Shown here in pieces: positions 19,201 through 27,100 of a DNA stretch of 49,226 nucleotides. Below the pieces are notes generated by a model. That model worked only from the letters and a program-made list of their open reading frames with translations, ran no database searches and was not told where the DNA came from. The first letter of the stretch is position 1. Every line of letters begins with the position of its first letter. The position numbers were made by a program, and so were the translations under genes. Location of the stretch: the NCBI RefSeq assembly GCF_012844305.1, contig NZ_JABANE010000069.1, forward strand, positions 1 to 49,226, given 5' to 3'. This stretch comes from Flammeovirga aprica JL-4 (GTDB lineage: Bacteria; Bacteroidota; Bacteroidia; Cytophagales; Flammeovirgaceae).

Positions 19201-22200
19201 ATGATAGAAGAATTTACAGTTACATTAGGATTGAGTCCAATTGAAAAGTCTGAATATACTTCATTATTCGTCCCGTAATTACTTAAGTTATGAGCTATTA
19301 GAGAGTTGTTAACCTGAACATCAATTGATGTGTTGACAATTCTTATACCTCCACTGTTTCCTGAATTAGCTGTATTACTATTTCCTGAAACTGTAACGTT
19401 TTCCAACTTTAATAATCCATTACCTTGATTACCGATAAAGATAGCACCACCTGCATTTGCAGCACTATTGTCTGCTATTGTAGTGTTTTGCATAAATACA
19501 TTATTAGTATTTGCAGTAACTTCCATCGTGATAGCACCACCATGATTTACAGAACTATTTCCTTTAAAATAAGATTCATAGACATTTAAGAAAACATCAT
19601 TCGATCCTGAAGTAATAAGAATAGCTCCTCCGTTAGGCGAGTCATCCCCCACTTTTACGGTACTGTTATTGATAAATGAGGAACCATAAATATTTACGGT
19701 ACCATTTTGAATACCCAATGCTCCACCTGGTCGTGATGATGAATTATTTTCAAATGAACAATTCATAAATTTCAGTTCACCAACACTGCTCATTGAAATG
19801 GCGCCTCCTACCTCAGCTACACCATCTGTCATACCATTAGCATTAATAAACTTAATGTTTTCTACTACTAATGATGTACCTTCTGTTCCATCCGTGAAGG
19901 TGAATATTTTACTTGTATTACCCGCATCAATAGTGGCATTATTCAAGCCTTCAAGGGTAAGTTGCTTATTGATTATCACTGTTTGTGTATGTACAATAGT
20001 ACCATTAATGATAATCTTATCTTTAGCGTTAGATAATTCAATGGCTTTGTTTAGTGATGCCAGCGCTGTACTTTCTGTAAGACCATCTTGAGTGTCATCT
20101 CCTCCTGCACTTACATAAAGCGTCTTTGGCTCTTGTGATTCTTCTTCCAATGTCGTAAACTCAACTGCATCACTTGCTACAGATTTTTCATTATTCTCAT
20201 TTTTAGAAAGAACCGTAACCTCATATTTCGTATTCGCTGTGAGTCCCTCGATTTTATATGTGAAATCAGTAGTTTCATACATATCATCACCAATCATTAC
20301 CTCAAAAGACAAACCTGCTACTTCTGGATCTGCCCAAGTAACAGTAGCTTCTGTTTGAGTGATCAAATCTACTTTTACATCTGCTGGGACTACCGGAGTA
20401 GGAAATGATGATGGCGCTTCATCTGTTTTAATCGTTTCACTCGCTTGTTGAGAAGTATTTCCTGCTAAATCTACAGCGGATACCTTTACCACATAATCAG
20501 TTTCTGCCATTAACTCTTCAAACTTATAAGAAGTACCCATGACTTTCACAGGGCTTTCTTCATTTAGCTGGATCATATAATGACTCATTCCCACATTATC
20601 TGTAGAGGCATTCCATGCTACTTCAAAGGAATTGAAGGTTACTTCACTAAAAAGAATATTGGTAACTGCAGACGGTGCTTCAGTATCATTCAACACATCA
20701 TCAATATTTGCTACACCATTTATCTGATAGGCGCCACAATCAATCTTGCCATCAACCACCGTTCTGACATTATCCAACTGATCTACTTTAAATGCACCAT
20801 GAGTTGGTTTTGCACTTAATAAAGATGCCATACCAAAATCTACAGGAAGAGCATCTGCTGCAAACGCTACAACGTTATGCTCATTAATTGGATCTAATGT
20901 AATAGCCGGCACATTTGTATTCGTGGAACCGCTTACTTCTCCATATAAATTATTAGCACCTTTTAATAGCTCAACATCAGTAACTACTATGGCACCAACA
21001 ATACTATGATTCAAAGTAAAATTAGCTGATTTATTAGTTGAAAGATCTGACATCACTTCAGTACCTAAACCGAAGTTTGATTTATTGTCAAAAATTAAGG
21101 TATTATTGATAGTTGTTACTAAATCCTCATTAATACAACGCACACCACCACTATTGACGCCGTTTGAAGTCGTTTTATTATTAGCAATGGTTACATTCAC
21201 CATATTCAAAGTACCTGCACCTTTATTTCCAAAGAACATTGCACCACCTGCATTTGCAGTTTGATTACCATATATAGTAGAGTTTTCAATGGATATGTCA
21301 AACGTATGGCCATTACTTGCATTTGTCTCTACATGTAGCACACCACCATGGTTAGCAGAATTGTTATTTTTAAAAGCACTTTGATCAATACTCAGCTTTG
21401 TAGAATTTGTAGTTGCAGAAAGGAAAATTACACCCCCGCTTGGTGTTGATCCTCCATCAGAAATTGTACTATTATTGTCAAAAACTGATTTTTTGATTCT
21501 CAACTCACCCTTCTGTATTGCAATCACACCTCCATTTAAAGAAGCCGAATTTCCTTCAAAAGTACATCCTGAAATTGTGACCACCGCAGGAGAGTTAATA
21601 AGTAGAGCACCACCAATTTGATTTGATGTTCCGTTATAACTTCCGTTACCATTTTTAAAATGGATATTTTCAAGTGTAAGGTAACTTCCTTCCTCTGGGT
21701 TAGCGATATTAAAGAACTTTACAGTTCCTTTAGCATCCAAAGTGGCATTATTAATTCCTTTAATTGTCAAGTTCTTCTGAATACCCATTGATTTTGAGTA
21801 ATCTAATACTCCATCAATGATAATTACATCACCGTCAACTGCTTTATTGTAAGCCAATAATAAAGTGGGTAGGGCCGTATCAGGACCCAATCCATCATTC
21901 TCTTCCAATCCATCTGCTCTTACATAATAAGTTTGAGGAATGTAAGAAGATGTTGTGAATTTAACTGGTGTACTTTCAAGAGATTCTTCACCATCTGCAT
22001 TTTTTGATTTTACAGTTACTGTATATTCTGTTGCAGGCTCTAAATTCTCTAATTTATATTCTAACACCGCAGTTGTGAATTCTTCTGTTCCAACAGTAAT
22101 CACATACATCAATCCAGCATCAACAGTTGAAGCCCAAGAGAGTTCTGCCGTTGTAGACGTAATGTTATCTGCTTTTAAATCAGTAGGAACAACTGGCACA

Positions 22201-23798
22201 ACTTTCCCTGCAGTCGTTTGATTAGCTTGAACTACTTGAGAAGTGTTGCCATTGTAATCCAATGCTTTGACTTTTACAGTATAGTCTGTATTGGCCGTTA
22301 AATCATTAAATGTTAAAGATAAATCTGTTGTAACTACAGTGGGGTTGTCATTGAGCTGAACTTCATAATGTCCAAACATAACATCGTCTGTAGAGGCATC
22401 CCAAGAAGCTTCAAAACTTGTTTCTGTAATAGATGAAAAAACAATATTGGAAGGGTCTGTAGGAGGTGTATTATCATTCAAAACCTCAGTAACCGAAGCT
22501 ACAGCGTCCAATTGATAAGCACCTGCATCGACGGCATTATTCACAACTCTTCTTACCAAACCGAGTTGATCAGTTAACAATGAATGCCCTTCACTTCCTG
22601 ATAGTAAAGATGCATCTGCAAAGTTGACAGGAAGGGCGTCAGAAGCAAAAGATACAACTCCTATTTCTGCATTATATGTGAGCGTTATATCAGGTACGTT
22701 CTCATTGGTAGCAGAAGTGATAGAGCCATATACCGACTTTTCGTCTACAGAAGTTTTAGGATTGCTAGTGTCTTCTATAATCACAATGTCATTTTTTAGT
22801 ATTGCTCCAAAAATTGAGCTTTTAATAGTAATACTAGCATCATCATGCATTGATAAATCAGAAATTGCTTCACCGTTAGCAAAAGTCTTATTTTCGTAGA
22901 TAAGGCTGTTTTCTATTAAGTAGCTAACATTAGGGTTATTGAATTTCAAACCACCACAATTATCTGCATTTCCTTGCGTAGTATTTTCTACTACAGTCAC
23001 ATTTTCAAGTTCAACAACTCCAGCTCCTGCATCACTTACGTAAAGCATTCCACCTGTAAGACCTACTGAGTTTTGATAAAAAGTAGAGTTTTTAATGGAT
23101 AGTTTCTTTGAATTAGAATCTGGAACTTTAAAGATGAGAGCAATTGCTCCACCATGAGAGTCTACAGCATTTTTGTAAAAAAGACATTCAGATATATTGA
23201 TTTCAACAGGTAATGTACACTCTGAATAAATCACACCTCCATTTGAAGAAGCAAGTGTATTTTCCTCAAATACACAGCCTTCAAAGTTGACTGTACCTTG
23301 CTGAATGGCAAATACACCCCCATGTTTTGGTGCAGTATGACCTTTAAAATTACAGTTTTTGAAAGTCAGTACACCGGTTGAATTGATTAGAAAACCACCA
23401 CCTTGTTGTGCCGCTCCATTAAAGTTGCCATCACCATTTAAAAATGTGATGTTTTCAATAGATAAAGTGGCATCATCTGTTTTATGCGTGTAGTTAAAGA
23501 TTTTGTTTCTTGAACCGTCTTCAAGTTTCGCATCGATGATCGCATTATTTTGCCCGATGATTGTCAATCGTTTGGCTATACCAAATGCTACAGGATTATA
23601 AATAGTACCAGCTGTACCATCTACATAAATGACATCATCATGTGCTGATTTTTCAAAAGCTGTTTTTAAATCTGCTACAGCATCAGCAAGAGAAGTTCCT
23701 CCATTACTGTTGCTTCCATCTGCTGATACGTAAATATCTTTTGCCAGGGAAACTTGAGTAAAGAGTATAAACAAATAAAAGAGTATTTTTTTGTTCAT
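16293..23798 (-). CDS. Giant T9SS-secreted protein, four beta-helix/FN3 modules
   Basis: 2501 residues, signal peptide (about 1-19). Four modules of about 605 residues begin near residues 20, 624, 1228 and 1833, each with a (Y/F)VSA-DG-type opening (IYVSADGSNSNGGT, YYVRADGLEENDG, LYVSAGGDDTQDG, IFVSATGDNNNDG). Each module is a right-handed parallel beta-helix of the choice-of-anchor-Q type, with runs like GGAIF/NNSTIYNN and closing DCGAYQLDG. Two fibronectin III domains follow each (e.g. WDASTDDVAVSHYLISING). The last about 80 residues are a T9SS sorting domain (VKAYPNPSAQEMTVEVELS ... GVYVLRILSNEHILTKRIVFN). Exported to the cell surface or medium. It could bind or cleave polysaccharide, but no lyase catalytic residues could be assigned. 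A five-heptamer array lies about 240-290 bp upstream. Confidence 0.85.
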   Translation of the reverse strand: MNKKILFYLFILFTQVSLAKDIYVSADGSNSNGGTSLADAVADLKTAFEKSAHDDVIYVDGTAGTIYNPVAFGIAKRLTIIGQNNAIIDAKLEDGSRNKIFNYTHKTDDATLSIENITFLNGDGNFNGAAQQGGGFLINSTGVLTFKNCNFKGHTAPKHGGVFAIQQGTVNFEGCVFEENTLASSNGGVIYSECTLPVEINISECLFYKNAVDSHGGAIALIFKVPDSNSKKLSIKNSTFYQNSVGLTGGMLYVSDAGAGVVELENVTVVENTTQGNADNCGGLKFNNPNVSYLIENSLIYENKTFANGEAISDLSMHDDASITIKSSIFGAILKNDIVIIEDTSNPKTSVDEKSVYGSITSATNENVPDITLTYNAEIGVVSFASDALPVNFADASLLSGSEGHSLLTDQLGLVRRVVNNAVDAGAYQLDAVASVTEVLNDNTPPTDPSNIVFSSITETSFEASWDASTDDVMFGHYEVQLNDNPTVVTTDLSLTFNDLTANTDYTVKVKALDYNGNTSQVVQANQTTAGKVVPVVPTDLKADNITSTTAELSWASTVDAGLMYVITVGTEEFTTAVLEYKLENLEPATEYTVTVKSKNADGEESLESTPVKFTTSSYIPQTYYVRADGLEENDGLGPDTALPTLLLAYNKAVDGDVIIIDGVLDYSKSMGIQKNLTIKGINNATLDAKGTVKFFNIANPEEGSYLTLENIHFKNGNGSYNGTSNQIGGALLINSPAVVTISGCTFEGNSASLNGGVIAIQKGELRIKKSVFDNNSTISDGGSTPSGGVIFLSATTNSTKLSIDQSAFKNNNSANHGGVLHVETNASNGHTFDISIENSTIYGNQTANAGGAMFFGNKGAGTLNMVNVTIANNKTTSNGVNSGGVRCINEDLVTTINNTLIFDNKSNFGLGTEVMSDLSTNKSANFTLNHSIVGAIVVTDVELLKGANNLYGEVSGSTNTNVPAITLDPINEHNVVAFAADALPVDFGMASLLSAKPTHGAFKVDQLDNVRTVVDGKIDCGAYQINGVANIDDVLNDTEAPSAVTNILFSEVTFNSFEVAWNASTDNVGMSHYMIQLNEESPVKVMGTSYKFEELMAETDYVVKVSAVDLAGNTSQQASETIKTDEAPSSFPTPVVPADVKVDLITQTEATVTWADPEVAGLSFEVMIGDDMYETTDFTYKIEGLTANTKYEVTVLSKNENNEKSVASDAVEFTTLEEESQEPKTLYVSAGGDDTQDGLTESTALASLNKAIELSNAKDKIIINGTIVHTQTVIINKQLTLEGLNNATIDAGNTSKIFTFTDGTEGTSLVVENIKFINANGMTDGVAEVGGAISMSSVGELKFMNCSFENNSSSRPGGALGIQNGTVNIYGSSFINNSTVKVGDDSPNGGAILITSGSNDVFLNVYESYFKGNSSVNHGGAITMEVTANTNNVFMQNTTIADNSAANAGGAIFIGNQGNGLLKLENVTVSGNSNTANSGNSGGIRIVNTSIDVQVNNSLIAHNLSNYGTNNEVYSDFSIGLNPNVTVNSSIITAVVVSDKHGTINTDDNVQYGTVEGTALENTPEIVLEAINENGVIGFSPEALAAGFAKSALMTGSDEHNLLVDQLGLVRALRNGRIDCGAYQLDGKYDLATVLTDNANPTAVSDLKISKLEVKSLEIEWIAATDDIGLSFYTLTLNDGEDIFVNPEATSYTFGGLEPETAYTVKVIAHDFAGKQSEVQEVSGTTESVPDEYPTPIVPTNVTVKDITKTSATVTWDDLQVDGLSYIVILGDKTYASDNNSITIEDLTEGTSYTVSVVSVNIVEEQSAPSEAVNFTTDEDTGTDPNAKEIFVSATGDNNNDGLSLDNAVVDLITAYNLANDGDKIIIDGAVEHKVFLGISKQLEIIGQNNASLDAGNATKFFNFTGETNEASLVIENIHFKNANGVVDGVAQLGGAILINTEGKLVIRNCTFENNATTKSGGALAIQSGTVDIIASSLIGNEVISEGDGKPSGGAIVVNSNSAEVNLNIYQSLIKDNVSATHGGAIIIESTNNPNNVFIQNSTIYNNSTVNAGGAIFAGNQGAGKLILENNTITKNYTLNNTGNCGGIRVVNLNLDIVINNSIVYDNKSNFGVANEVVSDLSIGLTDKAVVNSSILGTLVESNSNGTFTGDGRTKYGTVAGTTTADIPVLSLLDIDERGVVGFATNALPVAFAKVELYTRSESHNFLADQLDYLRISKEGYIDCGAYQLDGTVKVSDIENDKEAPTVPTNITFPIVTPNAITIKWDASTDDVAVSHYLISINGQEPVVANSTSYTFTDLQELTLYTFTLKAVDYVNNMSEEATAQQETDGVRIPLTPKDVTVNNVTASTAQVNWTVENTKGLTYIVNLQGEWFETSETTFKLTGLDNDREYSVTIFSKNIEGDLSEESEVVFFTTLPDDVTSVDPVAGPQVKAYPNPSAQEMTVEVELSKFNVEVYDLSGRKVYGLEDVNQAFKLKLNTGVYVLRILSNEHILTKRIVFN

Positions 23799-23840
23799 AG
23801 TTTACTAAAAAAAAGTAAATAAAAATTCATTTCATTGTAT

Positions 23841-23889
23841 AGCATGTTTGAAATCGCTTCTCTTTTTAAAAGAAAATTTCAAACATGCT
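23841..23889 (-). promoter_or_regulatory. Perfect 14-bp inverted repeat in leader of beta-helix gene
   Basis: AGCATGTTTGAAAT (23841-23854) and ATTTCAAACATGCT (23876-23889) are perfect complements around a 21-nt loop that itself contains a small AT palindrome. It ends 42 bp before the ATG of the 2501-residue gene and lies in the presumed 5' leader. It could be an RNA stability or attenuation element, or the terminator of the upstream cytochrome gene. A tract such as TTTTTATTTA follows about 16 nt later, not directly. Confidence 0.55.
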
Positions 23890-24038
23890 TTTCATTCAAT
23901 ACTTCTTAAAAAAATTGAAGTACTTGATTTCTTGTCTTTATTATGGTTGAGTTAACCGCTTGAGAATAGATTCTTTTTCATTTCTAGATAATCAATAAAA
24001 TAGTAATTCATATTTGATATTGTGAAATAAAAAAGATT

Positions 24039-24089
24039 TGATAATGGTATTCTAATAGTGAATTAATCACTTATTAACCAAATATTAAA
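24039..24089 (-). promoter_or_regulatory. 11-bp direct-repeat operator, beta-helix gene
   Basis: Minus strand. TTTAATA (24089-24083), GTTAATA (24078-24072), ATTAATT (24067-24061), ATTAGAA (24056-24050) and ATTATCA (24045-24039) are all at exact 11-bp steps. No good TAnnTTTG lies at the 8-bp distance; the sequence there is TTATTTCA. The array is about 240 bp from the start codon, so the leader would be long. It lies 40 bp downstream of the preceding gene stop. Confidence 0.62.
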
Positions 24090-24128
24090 ACACTGATTAT
24101 CAACTACAAAACACCTATGTTAATTCAA

Positions 24129-27100
24129 TTAGTGTTTTATTAATCTTCTTGTTTGTTGTGATCCATCTTCAAAAAATACTTTTAGGATATACACTCCAGA
24201 TTTTAACTCTACTGTATTAAGCTCAAAAATAGTACTATTATTAGCATTAATCTCTGAAAACTGGATTTTACCCGAAATATCAAAAATTGTGGCTTCTGAA
24301 ATATTTTTCAAGCTACTGATTGTCATTACAGATTGTACCGGAACGGGGTAGACTTTTAACTCACTTTTTTCATCTGTCAATCCTAATACCTCATCCACCT
24401 CTTTTCCATCTACAATTCTTACTGAAGAATATAGTGTTACTTTACCTTTGAATCTCATCCATCCTATATCTTCATTGGTGTGTAATAATTCCGTATCTGA
24501 GGATTTTTCTTCTTGCACAAAAAACTCCACGCCTTGATCTGTTAGGTTTCTATACCTCAAAGAATAAGGATCCTCTTCATTAGTAGTTTGAGCATGTCCA
24601 AAAATTCCCGTGTCACTAATCAGTGTAGGAAAATTGATTGTGGACCATGATGAATGAACAGTGTTATCAATCCTACCAACCTCAATATAGTTTTCAACAA
24701 CTGATGCTTCTCCTTTTTCCATAGCAATGAACTGAATACTCTCTGTAGATATTGGCCCTACAGTACTTTCTTGTCCCTGCAATCTGTACTCAAATGAAGT
24801 AGAAGTAATGTTTCTTAGCTGTATAACCTTGGTCCTGTTTTCCATTTCTGAAACAATTGTAGTTAATACCACTGGAACAGTATTGAAACCTTGTTCAAAA
24901 TTATAAGTCTGCCAACTGTCCTTTGCGTTCAATTGCCCTTGTTTAAAAGGTAAGTTACCAAGTTTTTTTAATTCTGGTACTGTAGCTAAAAAGAAAACTT
25001 CCTCCGCATTGTTGTGAATTCTATTTAGATAATCCCATTCTCTTATCTGAACTTCAAAACTGTTCTTAGTAATATTTCTCAAACGGTAAGTAGAGGGATC
25101 ACTTCCTTTGTAAGATAATGGACCTAATGTGATCATCGGAATTGAAGCCATCTCATTATCTAGGTAAACCTTAAGCCAATCATCTGGTTGCATCTGCTTA
25201 ATATTAATTTTTCCAAACTGTAATAAGTTCTGTTCTGATGAATAGACGTTTAATTGGAAGGGTTGAATGGTTTGTAGAGGATCACATCCGTTTGTGACTA
25301 CCAATTCCCATTGTCCTTCCCAAACATCTCCATTTATCGCTTCCCATGCGACATCTGTATTTAATGGTAGTTCTTCTCCATTTGCTGCCCTCCAGAAATA
25401 ATCACCAGAAAGATTCATTTCGGCTGACAACGTTAATACATCCCCCTCGATGGCATTTACATTATTGTCAATAAATTTTGGGCCTCCATTTATTGTGTAA
25501 GCAATCAACTGATTGGACTCATTACCGCTGTTAATGATCTTATAGGTAGGTCCTGCTACATCAGATGATTTATAATTTACATGAAAGCTTCCGAAGCTGT
25601 TATTATCAATAATACTGTATTTATGTTCTAAGTTAAATTGATCAAATTTCAATTTCTTATTGGAAGGCATCGTCATTTCCACCTCAAATGGAGATATTCT
25701 GTGGTATTCATTTTGAAGGCTAAGTAACCCATCTAGCTCCCACTTATAGGAAAGGTACGCTTCTATCAGTTCTCTTTGTGCATCATTTAACTTTCTATCA
25801 AAGATTATCACCTCAGCAATTAAACCATTATGGTACCTGATCTGATTTTTACCGGTGCTGATCTGCCCTAACATCAATGCACTTTGATTGGTCAGTACTG
25901 TATTAGAAGGGATCTCGAAATGATGTTCCAATTGACCGTTATTATAAGATTTCAACTGTAAACCTTGTTTCGATAACACGGATACTCTACTCATAGGAAA
26001 TGTATTGGGTGATGAATTAATTGTGGTCTGACCAGCAGATAGAGCTCCTTGTCCTGTTTTTGATATTCTATAGAAAAAACCATCCTCATTAATACCATTT
26101 TTATTGCCTATGGTGTTTGACCAATGGGTAACATTATCAATGGTATGGACAACAAAAATAGTCCAGTTTTCTTGTAAGAAATCAGTAGATGCCGCATCAA
26201 TCAGTTTTAAACCGCTACTTATGTTATCCTTTCCAAAAACAACTGCTGGTTTCCCGTTAAAAGCACTGCTAGTATATACTGGAATTGTGTTTTCGTTGAT
26301 AATTGATGCATCGGGCAAGCCACCTGCCTTATTTTTCCAAGTTCTTACTGCTGCTCCATTTTGCAAACCATTGTCCGAAATCTCTTGGGCATCTACCCAG
26401 AAAATGGGATCAATATCCAATTCTAATTTATAATTAATTTCATCACCGATACATGCCAAAGTGTTATTGACAGGGTGCCATTCTCCTTCGTTAATGCTAG
26501 ATAAGAGAGTGAAGTCATTGGGAAGTACAATAGTATCAGATGCGATAAAACTAGAAAGACATGAGGCTGTACTCTTCATTTCACAAATGATGCTATCTCC
26601 TGATTGTAAAAAGCGTTTTGGCAACTGTTTTCCGTAATATGGGATAACCACTCCATTTACACTCCAAGTGAATTTAGGGCTTATTCCTTCACTGGAAGTG
26701 ACGGCATCAATAAATTCTATTTCATTGAAAAACTTAGCGTTGTTTGGCTTTCGTAATGTCAATTTTGGAGGCACATTAAAGCTCCAATTAATATTTGGCC
26801 ATGCCTCTTTGCTCCAATCAATCAACTCCTGAACAATGCTACAATCTACTCCCAATTTTATAGCCTGCTGAATAGACCAATACATATGGTCCGCATAAAG
26901 AGGCACTGAAGGATCCAAACCTCCCAAACTTGGATCGTTATCACTCAGTGTTACATCGATAATCGCTGTTTTGGTTATTGGGTCTAAGTATTGTGATGCA
27001 TTATTATTAGTCACTCCATCCCATCTTTTCCATGTAGATAAATCATGTTTCCGAACGGCTTTTATGAATTCATTTAATAATGCCTCTAACACCCATTTAC

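Noticed and set aside
16293..23798. CRISPR or tandem-repeat array inside the giant gene
   Set aside because: The repeats are coding, in frame, about 1.8 kb long and diverged. They are protein modules (beta-helix plus FN3), not a CRISPR array.
24023..24030. -7 box for the beta-helix operator at the standard distance
   Set aside because: TTATTTCA matches TAnnTTTG poorly. The array is kept but without an assigned -7 element.
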